From Pseudopyrenochaeta lycopersici (taxonomy: Eukaryota; Ascomycota; Dothideomycetes; Pleosporales; Pseudopyrenochaetaceae), in the NCBI GenBank assembly GCA_003313425.1, contig NHZP01000008.1:310001-374000 (forward strand): DNA of 64,000 nucleotides, written 5' to 3'. The position numbers and the translations under genes were made by a program. The number at the start of each line of letters is the position of its first letter. Position 1 is the stretch's first letter. The notes beneath the pieces are model-generated. The model made no database searches and was not told where the DNA came from. It was given only the letters and a program-made list of their open reading frames with translations. Positions 44,267 through 55,352 of the stretch are shown here, piece by piece.

Positions 44267-45154
44267 TTAGAAACGCAGTCGACTAGAAAGATGATTACGG
44301 CCTATAATTTGAGGCGTTTGCAGATCAGGAAGTTCGCTCTTTTTGTATGATACCTGTCAGTTACCAAGGCTATGGTTCCTTGGGTTTCCAAACTTGTAAT
44401 AGAACTCTGCGAAAACCCAGATTAATCTCAATTTCTCTTCAAATTGTGAACTGGACTTGGACTGCATCTAATTATGATTTCTCATCTCCCTGGCGTTGAA
44501 GCTGGTGTAAAAGGAAATTTGAATGATCGAAGGTATTTCACAGAACCATTCTCATAATGATTATTTAGGAGATTTGGATGGCACTATGTTACTTCATTAT
44601 TGCATTGGTTGTCATGGATCGACCCCCACACCCGCGACCCCCGCACACATAAAGAATTAAAGGCGTCGGGCTCAGTAAGAATGGGGCATCTGAGCCTCCT
44701 TCTCACAAGTTGATTATTGGTATGGGAGCATCTGACTTGACAAAAGGGCTTCTGCTCCTAGTCCAAGCTAGCAGCCCGCATTATCTTCCCCACGGGTCAC
44801 AGATCCCTTGTTTGGACCCCAGGAATTATTCCCGATGCATTGTCACATGCCAGCGGATGTATATATTCACATGGGTTAGCCAAGATCGTCGTCTGCAAGC
44901 CTGCCGACCCGCGCGGTACAATCATTTCTGTTCCTAGCCATGCTCCGAAACTATGCTAAGAGAAAGGCGTACATGCATTTTAGTGTAAGTAGATAAGGCA
45001 TTTAGCAATATTCGGTAGCGCATGCGCTTTGTCGCGAATACATCAACTATGATGGTACTTGGAATCACATGTTACTGGCTTCTGTACTTGTGCCGGCTGT
45101 CGTCAGCCTCTACAATTGCACTCAGATGGAAAGCCTGTTTCGAGATACTCATTG
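44267..45154. other. Intergenic, 0.9 kb
   Basis: Convergent region, AT-rich near 44400-44600, no supported gene. Confidence 0.45.
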
Positions 45155-45781
45155 TTAACCCTCAATCTCCCACTCGTCTGTGAAGAATTCAACGATCGTT
45201 GAAGTCACATGGCCGCCCACGGCACTCTCAAGTCTCTTCACACATCCTGTATCGCCAGATGCAGCACCGAGTGCGAGAAGCACAAGATCCTTAAGACTAC
45301 CCACTGCATCGGTCAAAGCAAAAAGCTCTTCCCCTCTCAGAGGAGGCTCAGTAGTGCAGTGGGGTAGAAGGTCGTTGACTGCATTTGCCGGGACACGGAT
45401 CGGTTGGCAATGGATAGTTTGCCCAGAAATCTGACGGTTCGCCTGATGTTGATTACTACCTCCCTGATGTTGTCGCTGGGGCTGAGGCCCATGATTGTTA
45501 GGTGGACCGTCGTTGTTCGTCAAAGGTACGCCAGTCCCACGCTGTTGGTACTTGGCTCTGCAGTCACTATGTGCAAATGATGAGGTATTGCTCGCGAACT
45601 GAGTTGTGGTGCCTGAGAAGCCTACATCGGAAGCAATCCCTGTAGTGTATCGAGCGGATGAGGCGTTGCCGGTGCCGAGCAAAGTCGCCATTGTAGCGTT
45701 CTGTACCACGTGTGCAGATGGCCTGTGACGAATCCGGCCTCCGAAAGGTTCTTCCCTTATTGTCTCTGAACGGTTGATCAT
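45155..45781 (-). CDS. Orphan Gln/Asn-rich open frame
   Basis: A 208-residue frame (178 if started at the ATG at 45691, MATLLGTGNASSARY). The middle is Gln/Asn/His-rich (NNHGPQPQRQHQGG, NQHQANRQISGQ). The C-terminal 75 residues look folded: EELFALTDAVGSLKDLVLLALG, then SAVGGHVTSTIVEFFTDEWEIEG. No family recognised. A perfect-looking intron (GTACGT...CTAATC...TTCAG, about 45765-45820) overlaps the upstream ATG, so the 5' end may be spliced and the start may be 45691. It could be a lineage-specific gene, perhaps a regulator, or a remnant. Confidence 0.42.
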   Translation of the reverse strand: MINRSETIREEPFGGRIRHRPSAHVVQNATMATLLGTGNASSARYTTGIASDVGFSGTTTQFASNTSSFAHSDCRAKYQQRGTGVPLTNNDGPPNNHGPQPQRQHQGGSNQHQANRQISGQTIHCQPIRVPANAVNDLLPHCTTEPPLRGEELFALTDAVGSLKDLVLLALGAASGDTGCVKRLESAVGGHVTSTIVEFFTDEWEIEG

Positions 45782-46496
45782 TGGTGATTAGAGCGACTTT
45801 AAGGGTAAAGAGTACGTACTTGCGTCAGGAAGTGACGGACCAAGGCAGCGAAGAAGTAAGGATTTGATCAGAATGAACTAAATCGATGAATTTGCTCTCA
45901 CCGCTGCAGCTACTGAATCGTGTATAATAACCTGAAGTGTGCAAGACTATAGAGAGAGGACAGTAAATCAGAGAAGTCGTAGAATTAAGTGCGATTGGGG
46001 AAGGTACGTAGGAGCAGAAATGGAAGGCATTGGCAATTGCCAATCTCAAGATCGAAAATTGTAGCAAGGATCTGGAAATAGAAACCAAAAAGAAGCAACT
46101 AGCAGAACATAGAAATGAGACAATTCTATCGTCTACCGTCCTCCTCGAAGCTTTACAAGAATAGCTTGGTTGATATAGCCTGCCGTTCACTTCCTTAAGA
46201 GACTCTGCACCTTTTATGTAACTGTATTGCAAGTATAATCGCTCCACGTCTTTAGTGTGAAGAACCATAGCTTTATACAAAATTGTATACACAACTATTG
46301 TACATATTGCGTCGTGAAAAACAGGTGAAAGAGTTTTGAGCGCACACGTCTATAAGCCCTAAGGGTATCATGAGTGGAGAATCGATATAGAGGACTTTTG
46401 GCGATTGAAAAGGAGAAAGATCATAGTCAGGCGTTAAAAATCGAGCTCCATACAATTAATATGATAACGAGAATATTGGTGTGCATAAAAATGGAG
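45782..46496. other. Intergenic, 0.7 kb
   Basis: AT-rich. Minus-strand frames at 45825-46292 and 46273-46455 are not protein-like. Possible 5' leader exon of the orphan frame at its left end. Confidence 0.4.
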
Positions 46497-47338
46497 TTAT
46501 CGATTTGATGGATGTGTGGATGACTCTTTCCTGTTTGGCGCCTTAATCGGTTGCTGCTCAGTTACGGGCTCCATAGCCTGCGTCGCAGTCGTTAACGTCG
46601 ATGGATGCACGGTAGCTCCATGGTTCTCCTCGACCATGTTCTCTTCAGTCTTTTTCCCTTCAGAAGCCTTTCCGCTGCCCTTCCAGAATCCTAGTAATTT
46701 CGACGGTGCTGGGTCTGGGTGTTTTGCCTTCCACTCCTCGAGTTCTGCCTTGACAGCTCTCAGCTCGTTCTGCATCTCCTCAAGATCTTCTCGAATGTCG
46801 TCCCGTGCGTTTTTGGCCTTTCTTCGCTGCCGCCATTGCTCGAATATGATGACGCCTATGCCCACTGCGAAGATGAAAGTCTCGGCAGCGAAGTTGGCTC
46901 CCATCTCAATGGCCTTCTGTTCTGAGAGAGGCCTTATGCGCGGCCTTGTTCTCTCCTCTGCCTTCTTTTTAATCGCCTCTCTTTCCTTTTCTGTCAAGGC
47001 TTCCTCTGCCTTCATTTCTGCTTCAGTCAAGACTGTCGGTGTCGCAGCTTTCTTCCGCGCAGCTTCTGCAAGGGCCACCTCCTTCTTGATCTGCCTGTCG
47101 ATAATTGCCGGATCTTGTAAGAGGCCGAGGCGCATGCGCATGTCAATGCGATGTAGGCCCTGTGCGAACTTGACGCATATTCTCCGGAATCGCTCGTGTT
47201 CATGGGCGTTGCGTTTAATGGCGTTCTAGCGAAGATTAGTAGGGATTTAAGTAGGTTGAAAAATGCGTCTTTGCATACAGCCATTGGCTTCGCTAGTGTC
47301 CTCACGAACAGCGAGGTGACCTTGAGTGTGAGAGACAT
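46497..47338 (-). CDS. OPA3-like mitochondrial protein
   Basis: Exons 47338..47279 and 47225..46497 give 262 residues. The first exon encodes only MSLTLKVTSLFVRTLAKPMA, a mitochondrial-type N-terminus. The second begins NAIKRNAHEHERFRRICVKFAQGLHRIDMRMRLGLL, the OPA3 signature. A charged Ala/Glu/Lys segment, a hydrophobic helix (AAETFIFAVGIGVIIFEQW) and a coiled coil (DIREDLEEMQNELRAVKAELEEWK) follow. OPA3 proteins sit at mitochondrial membranes and affect their shape; the exact activity is unknown. The 53-bp intron is phase 0. Divergent from CDC5. Confidence 0.87.
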
Positions 47339-47847
47339 AGTGGGCTGGTTTGCAGAGGCTTCAGAAGAGTTGGTAACTGTGAAAGAGTTGCGCAATTGAT
47401 GAGCGGTGCAGGGTTCATCGCAGCTGCTATGAGATCAAAGTCATCAATAGATAGCCATAGTCGCTTGAGAGAGCTTCGAAGAGGCCAGTGAGCATAGTTG
47501 AGACTTTATGATGGCTGAATCGAGGTTGCCTTGCGCTCGCTGACAGCTCGGAGATGCACGCGGCCGACGTCAAGTAGCGCCTTTCCCATTCGAGCAGAAT
47601 GTCAACAACCATTATTATGATGATTATCTCTATGCTTCATCATTCCGGAAAAAACCTACAAAGAATACCTTCTTTGTCAAATTCAGCGCCTTTGTGCAAG
47701 CAGTGCACCGATTTGAGCTGCGCCGATTGGGGTAGATATGTAGACATGGGACGTGCAGGCATTGTTACCTGAGCAACAGCCCGAGCGTCAACATCCACGC
47801 CGAACTTCAACACCAGCGATCACGCATCTCGACAATCCAACCGCGAA
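47339..47847. other. Divergent promoter region, OPA3-like / CDC5
   Basis: 509 bp, no gene seen. Confidence 0.5.
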
Positions 47848-50607
47848 ATGTCTGCCTCTTCTATCCACGCAGATCCGCCACCGCCCGTGGTGCAAGATCC
47901 AGAACGCCTACAGTATGAAACGGGACCACAGCTGGGCAAAGGCGGCTTCGCGATCTGCCACCGCGCGAAGCTGTTGGGGCACGAGCATCTTGGAAGTAGC
48001 ACTGTCGCTTTGAAGATAGTCAAGTCCAAGATGGAGCCACCCAAACTGGCACAAAAGGTGCATATTTCGCACGGGATAGCTCCAACATTTACTGACGCTC
48101 TGCAGTTTGTGACAGAATTGCAGATCCACTCGAAACTAGCCCATCCCAACATCGTCGAGTTTTACCGCGCTTTCTCTTTCGAATCGAGCACCTATGTTGT
48201 CCTAGAGCTATGCGAGAATGGATCTCTTTCCGACGCGATCAAAAAGCGAAAATACTTCACCATGCCCGAAATACGAAGGTTCATGATCCAAACATGCGGC
48301 GCCATCAAGTACCTCCATCAGCGCAACATTGTCCATCGTGACCTCAAGACTGGCAACCTATTTCTAGACCGCAATATGAATGTCAAGGTTGGCGACTTTG
48401 GACTCGCTGCACTTCTGGTATCGCAGAGCGACTATGGGGCGATCCGTCGAACGACCATGTGCGGCACACCAAACTACCTTGCGCCAGAAGTTCTAGAAAA
48501 GACTGGAAAAGGCCACGATGAGAAGGTCGATATATGGGCAATTGGTATTATGATGTAAGCGCACACAAGAAGGTCAGGTGAAGAAGTAATTATTCACGCG
48601 CACAGGTACACACTCGCTGTAGGCAGGGCGCCATTTCATGCTGCCAAGCGTGAAGATATCTATCGGAAGCTCAAGGCTCGCGAGTATACCTGGCCTGACC
48701 TTGCAAAGTTTGCAAACGAGATAACGGATGACTTACGCGATATCGTATCGCTTCTGCTGGTACACGAAGATGAACGACCTACGCCTGACCAGATCGTCGC
48801 GCACCCATTCTTTAAGTTGGGTTACATACCACTAGAACTGGATAGCGGGTGCACCTCGCGGATACCCAAGTGGTCAAAGAACCGGCCACCGACTGCTACG
48901 ACCATTAAGCGTGGATACACTGAAGAGTGGTGGCAACTATGCAAAGCCTCCGCGGTTGGCGAATATGAGCCAGGAAAGTCGTTCGGTGCATACGGCAGCA
49001 GGAGAAACAAGACGGTAGCGAGGGATTGCCAAAAGGAGATTGAAGCAGGCAAACAGCCGAACATACCCTTCGCAAAGGATGTTGTCTATGTGCCTTTTCC
49101 TGTACGCGTCCAGTGGCCGCACCAGGCTCCAGGAGGTTTGAGTGAGATCTCAGAAGAGAAGGAATCATCATCTGAAGGCCAAGCACTTGTTGCAACTACT
49201 GGAAATGACCGAGCAAAGGGACAATTACCAAGAGTTACGAGGAAAGAACAGGCGATGCCTACTCTAAAGGAGAATGTGGAACCATTGCAGGAACCTGATA
49301 CAGCCCGAAGGATACTGGATAAACAGCCTACACGTTTGAGGGCAGTACGAAAGATCTCAAATCCTGGCCGTGTGACCGCAGCAACAGCCACGGCTCCTGC
49401 ACCACTACGTGTGCCACGGGAATTGCGGGCCTCAACACGAGCTAGAACGGCAAAGGAGGCAGTGAAAGAGGTGGTCAAAGAAGTACCAAAGGCGACCGAG
49501 ACCGGACTGCCTGATCTTCCGCCGCTGAGGGTCATGAAGGCAAGCACAAAAGCGACCGAAAAGCCTGAGCCAGCGAGCCAACCACCAACAGTGCGAAGCG
49601 CTCCACGTTATCGAACCATAAGCGCTGAGATGCCTGCTACTGACCCGGTCTCAGTACTCGCACGCCTCTACACCTTCCGAGATAATCTCGCGCGAGCCCT
49701 TGATAAGAAGCCGACAAAGTCGCGAAGAGATCAGCCTCCACAGCTACCATTTGTAGCGAAGTGGGTAGATTACTCTCGCAGATACGGCGTCGGATATGTG
49801 CTTGATGATGGAAGTATCGGGACTCTTTTATCTGCGGAAGAGCAGTACCCAGTCACGATCGCCTTTGCCACCGATGGATATAGCCATCTGAGAAAGGCGG
49901 GAAATAACCGCGACCTTGCAAAAAATGTAGCTCTGAACTACTACACGACAGTGAGAAATGACAGAGGCCTGAGTCGAATCGAGGTCCTGGAGAAGAGGCG
50001 TGTTGAAGAAATTCGGACGGTCTGGCACAAGTTCGGAAAGTACATGTGCGCCACATTTGGAGACGAAGAAAAGCCCATGAGAAAAGATCCTCGCATAAAC
50101 TTCGTGAAATTTTATCAACGTTTGGGTAACATTGGTATTTGGGGATTTGACGACGGCTCCTTCCAGGTAAATACTCCAGTCTATCTCTTTATCAGATCTA
50201 ACAGTATTCAGTTCAACTTTCCCGATCACACCAAGTTGGTTCTATCCTCAGATGCAGGATATGGTCACTTCATGTGCCTTCCGCTAGATGCGACGTCACT
50301 CTTGGAGGAGACCGGTAACGTTCCCTGGAGGCACGTAAAAGCGCGCACAACTCTACGCGGTTCGTTGCAGCAGCTCCTGTACGGCTCTGCGGACAAGGAA
50401 GACACAAACCGGGAGCTCACCGAAAGCAACCTCCTCCGGCGGAAGATCGAGCTCATCTATACTATAGTCGATGACTGGGTCCAACAAGGTGGTCTAGGCT
50501 GCCTCGTCGACCCAAGAGTATACTCATGGACTGGCCCGCAACTCGAAGAAACTAAACGGTTGGACTGGGCGAGCGTTGGGCGTTTTGGCGGTGATGTTTT
50601 CTCATGA
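47848..50607 (+). CDS. CDC5: Polo-like kinase CDC5
   Basis: Exons 47848..48057, 48106..48554 and 48606..50607 encode 886 residues. Polo kinase drives mitotic entry, anaphase and cytokinesis. Kinase domain about 23-285: glycine loop LGKGGFA (29-35), catalytic Lys56, HRDLK (147-151), DFG (167-169), and the activation-loop Thr187 in RRTTMCGTPNYLAPE. A long basic, disordered linker contains KEAVKEVVKEVPKA. Polo box 1 starts near residue 598 (the phosphopeptide-binding Trp lies in FVAKWVDYSRRYGVGY) and polo box 2 near 717, with the binding pair His/Lys in PDHTKLVLS. The first intron (48 bp) is a stop-free multiple of three inside the kinase lobe; splicing gives KLAQKFVTELQIH, the expected sequence. 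Confidence 0.94.
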
Positions 50608-51214
50608 TTGTGGATTTTCGGTTGGGCAAGCGATGGCGTTTGGGATATTCGGATATTGTTACTCGGCATTGGCATTTCCACGGCGTCTCCTTTCTACTTG
50701 ACGATGTTGTTGGAGTCTGTGTTCGCTTTCTTTCGAACACTCGTTTATGACGGTTTGCATGTTTATAGTCCGGCGTCTTCAGCGGGTAGCACAAGTGTTG
50801 TGAATGAGGAAGTGATTGCGACTGCTAATTGTGGATGCCTGATGCCTGACTGAGCGCCACGTAATTGACACAAAAAAGTGTGCGGCAAGGGTTTCAAGCA
50901 AGGCTTTGTGTGTTGAACTGGCTTAACAATCGTCCGACCGGCTTGCGCGTCAAATGAGTGGCTGTGCGGTGGGGCGTTAGGTCCCTCCGAGATGCCCGAC
51001 GGCTGTGACATCGTTGTTGGATCTGGGAGATCTAGGAACGCTGCCCTCCAATCTTACACACCACAAAACACCCGAGCGGCCACTCTTTTCGCACGCACTA
51101 CACCTGCGTTCACTGACTCTCATTCTATCACTAGCTGCATCCTGATTCTAGCAGCACATACGACACCCCGCCTGCGCCCCATCTGCTGGACTTACGCTCT
51201 CTCGGGCATCAACC
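50608..51214. other. Intergenic, 607 bp
   Basis: CDC5 3' region and myosin promoter. Frames here are short. No gene supported. Confidence 0.5.
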
Positions 51215-54200
51215 ATGGTAGAATGCCCCCGAACCTCCAGTGTTCAAAACTTGCAGGCGCTGACCAAGTCTCTACACAGGCGGTAACAAAGCGCGCAGGG
51301 CGCAAGAAGGATGCCGGTGGTTCCAAGGCCGCCGGCGGGGGCCCACAGAAGTCACAATTCGCAAAGAAGGCTGTCTTCGAGACGACCAAAAAGAAGGAAG
51401 TCGGTGTCTCAGATCTCACGCTGATTAGCAAGATCTCTAACGAGGCTATCAACGACAATCTGAAAAAGCGATTCGAGAATGGCGAGATTTACGTGCGTCG
51501 ACCTGTCCACCCCGCGCTTTATCGACACGAGAGGGTGCACCAGAGCAGGAACTGACGCAGGCGCAGACATATATTGGACATGTTTTGGTGTCCGTAAACC
51601 CCTTTCGCGACTGTAGGTGGCAGCAAATGCGCTTGGTAGAGAGGTGCTGACATGAGGCAGTGGGCATATACACAGACCAAGTACTGGACAGTTACAAGGG
51701 CAAGAATAGGCTGGAGGTGCGGCGCATAGCTATCTATGGGTGCTCAGAGCTAATGAGCATAGGTCCCTCCGCATGTCTTCGCAATCGCCGAGTCTTCATA
51801 CTACAATATGAACGCATATAAGGAGAACCAGTGCGTCATCATTTCTGGTGAATCGGGAGCGGGAAAGACAGAGGCCGCGAAGCGGCTAATGCAATACATT
51901 GCGAATGTGTCAGGCGGTAGCAATTCGTCGATTCAGGAGATCAAGGACATGGTGCTGGCCACAAATCCATTGCTCGAATCCTTCGGAAACGCGAAAACGC
52001 TGAGAAACAATAACTCCTCGCGATTCGGAAAGTACCTCGAAATTCACTTTAATCAGCAGGGAGAGCCGGTAGGGGCAAACATCAACAACTACTTACTTGA
52101 GAAATCGCGAGTAGTGGGTCAGATTATGAACGAGCGGAATTTCCACATCTTTTACCAGTTCACGAAAGCGGCCTCATCACAATACAGAGGTATAGACAAT
52201 CAAACTGAGAATTGGACTTCTCGCTAATGAGTATAGAAATGTTTGGCTTACAACAACCGCAATCCTACTTATACACGAGCCGATCGAAATGCTTCGACGT
52301 CCAAGGAATCGACGATCACGCTGAGTTCAATGACACATTGAATGCTATGAAGATCATAGGCCTGCAACAAGCAGAGCAAGATAATATTTTCCGTATGCTT
52401 GCTGCCATATTGTGGCTCGGAAACGTATCTTTCCGAGAAGACGACCAAGGAAATGCTGCAATTGTAGACCAATCGGTGGTTGATTTTGTTGCCTATCTTT
52501 TGGAGGTGGAATCTGCGCACGTGAACAAGGCCCTCACAATTCGAATCGTGGAGACAAGTCGCGGCGGACGTAGAGGCTCAGTGTACGATGTGCCCCTAAA
52601 CTGCGCTCAAGCGACAGCGGTACGAGATGCGCTTTCGAAAGCAATCTATTTCAATCTCTTTGACTGGATCGTCCAGCGCGTAAACGTCTCTCTGAAAGCT
52701 CGAGGAGCAGCAGCTCACTCTATCGGCATTCTGGACATCTATGGGTTCGAGATCTTCGAACGAAATAGTTTTGAACAGCTGTGCATCAACTACGTCAACG
52801 AGAAGCTTCAACAAATTTTTATCCAATTGACGTTGAAGGCGGAGCAAGAAGAGTACGAACGAGAGCAGATTAAGTGGACGCCGATCAAGTACTTTGATAA
52901 CAAAGTCGTGTGCGAGCTGATCGAAGAGAAACGACCACCAGGTGTTTTCGCTGCATTGAACGATGCCTGCGCTACAGCGCACGCTGATCCAACCGCTGCT
53001 GATCAAACCTTTGTGCAGAGACTGAACGCATTGTCATCCAATCCCAACTTCCAGCCTCGTCAAGGCCAATTCGTCATAAAGCACTACGCTGGCGATGTGT
53101 CGTACGCGATCGATGGAATGACGGACAAGAACAAAGACCAACTCCTCAAAGACTTACTAAACTTGCTCGGCCAGAGTGGCAATGAGTTCGTTCACACGCT
53201 CTTTCCGAACCAAGTTGATCAGGATAATAAACGACGGCCGCCAACTGCTGGAGATAAGATCAAGGCCTCTGCGAATGACCTCGTTACCACCCTTATGCAG
53301 GCTCGACCATCATATATCCGTACAATTAAGCCGAACGAGAATAAGTCACCGAAGGAATACAACGAGTCCAACGTCCTACATCAGGTCAAGTATCTCGGTC
53401 TGCAAGAGAACGTCCGCATTCGTAGGGCTGGTTTTGCGTCCCGTCAGACCTTCGACAAGTTTGTGGAACGATTCTTCTTACTCTCTCCGAAATGTTCGTA
53501 TGCCGGAGAGTACACATGGACTGGCGACTACGAGACCGGTGCCAAACAGATCTTAAAGGACACCAACATTCCTGCCGAGGAGTTTCAGATGGGTGTAACG
53601 AAAGTATTTATCAAAACGCCAGAGACGCTTTTTGCACTCGAGACGATGCGCGACCGATACTGGCACAACATGGCTATCCGAATCCAGCGTGCTTGGAGGA
53701 ACTACCTGCGGTACCGAACTGAGTGCGCGATCCGGATACAACGTTTCTGGAGACGGCTGAACGGCGGCAAAGAGTTCATCCAACTCCGTGATCAGGGTCA
53801 CAAGGTCCTCCAAGGCCGGAAAGAGAGGCGGAGATACAGCTTGATCGGATACCGAAGATTCATGGGCGATTATCTCGGTATCGGAAACAAGGGTGGCCCG
53901 GGCGAGGTAATCGCCGGCGCCATTGGAATTTCAGCCAACGAAGACGTGCCCTTCTCATGCAGAGCGGAGGTGCTTGTGTCGAAACTTGGTCGTTCAAGTA
54001 AGCCTGAGCCTCGTACTCTGGTGCTCACAAAGCGAAACGTCTACCTGGTGAAACAAGTTTTGGTAAACAGACAGGTCCAGATTCAAGCCGAAAGGACGAT
54101 ACCTGTGGGCTCCATCAAATTCATCAGCTGCTCAACACTGAAGGATGACTGGTTTTCAATTGGCGCGGGCTCGCCGCAAGAACCTGACCCACTTGTTAAC

Positions 54201-55352
54201 TGTGTCTTTAAGACAGAATTTTTTACGCAACTACACAACGTTCTACGAGGGTCTTTGACTCTTAGGATAGGCGACACGTAAGTCGATACTCCTGCTCATA
54301 TGCTGCACATCACTGATAATGCGTAGGATCGAGTACAATAAGAAGCCTGGAAAACCGGCTCAAGTCAAGGTAGTCAAGGATCCTGCAGTACCAAGAGACG
54401 ATCTCTACAAGAGCAGCACCATTCATACCGGTCCTGGGGAGCCGCCTAACTCGGTATCTAAGCCTACGCCCAAGGGCAGACAAATCGCAGCGAAGCCCAT
54501 CACGAAGGGTAAGCTTTTACGGCCCGGTGGTCCAGGTGGTGGTCCCTCGAAGCTCGCAAGCCGCCCTGCCCAAGCGAGACCTGTACCCACACCTGCCGTT
54601 GCGCAGCCCAGAGCCGTCCCTCAGCCTGCAGCTTTCCCATCTGCGACATCTCAATCAAGGCCAGTCCCTCAGCCAGTGGCGGCACTGTCAAATGGCGCAG
54701 GGGCCCATGCACGAACTACATCGGCTTCGTCAGCTAGGATACCGCCTCCACCGCCTCCAGCAGCTGCGCCAGCAGCGCCTCCTGCGCCGCCAAGGGAGCC
54801 GACGTACAAGGCGCTATACGACTTTGCCGGCCAGAGCGCTGGGGAGCTGAGTTTGGCGAAGGATGAGGTAATCTTGATCACTCAGAAGGAGAACAATGGT
54901 ACGTACAAGTCGATAACTGTTATGTTTGCTGCTCCCCATAGATATACAAACTTTTATGTCAAGATGATGAGATGAAAGCTGACTGAACATGTACAGGATG
55001 GTGGCTAGCCTCACGCCTTGACAAATCGGCCTCCGGCTGGGCGCCTTCGGCCTACCTTGAGGAAGTAATCCAACGCGCACCCGCGCCTCCCCCACCACCT
55101 CCTGCACCTCCTGCTCGCCCTGTCAACGGGAAGGCTAAACCTCCTGCCCCGCCTGCCAAACGCCCTGCTGCAAGGAAACCTGTAAACGGGGATTCCGGGA
55201 GGGATTCAGGGTATTCTGGGAGTGGAGGTAGCACGCTAGAAAGTGGCGCGAGGGATAGCTCTGGCAGTATTGCGGGTGGCCTCGCAGAGGCGCTGAGGCA
55301 GAGACAGGCAGCTATGCAGGGTAGGAATACGAGGCAGGATGATGACTGGTAG
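51215..55352 (+). CDS. Class I myosin (MYO1/MyoA/Myo5 type)
   Basis: Eight exons (51215..51217, 51280..51492, 51567..51612, 51661..51716, 51763..52189, 52237..54277, 54327..54898, 54997..55352) encode 1237 residues. Fungal myosin I drives actin-patch endocytosis and polar growth. In order: a basic leader [11 protein letters not shown]; motor domain with P-loop GESGAGKT (about 135-142), LEKSRVVGQ (switch I region) and DIYGFEIF (switch II region); TEDS-site Ser363 in [11 protein letters not shown]; two IQ motifs ([23 protein letters not shown]); TH1 lipid-binding tail; Pro/Ala-rich TH2; an SH3 domain ([17 protein letters not shown]...GWWLASRL) split by an intron; a Pro-rich spacer; and the Arp2/3-activating acidic end DDDW. 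The first coding exon is the ATG alone. All splice sites are GT-AG. Confidence 0.94.
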
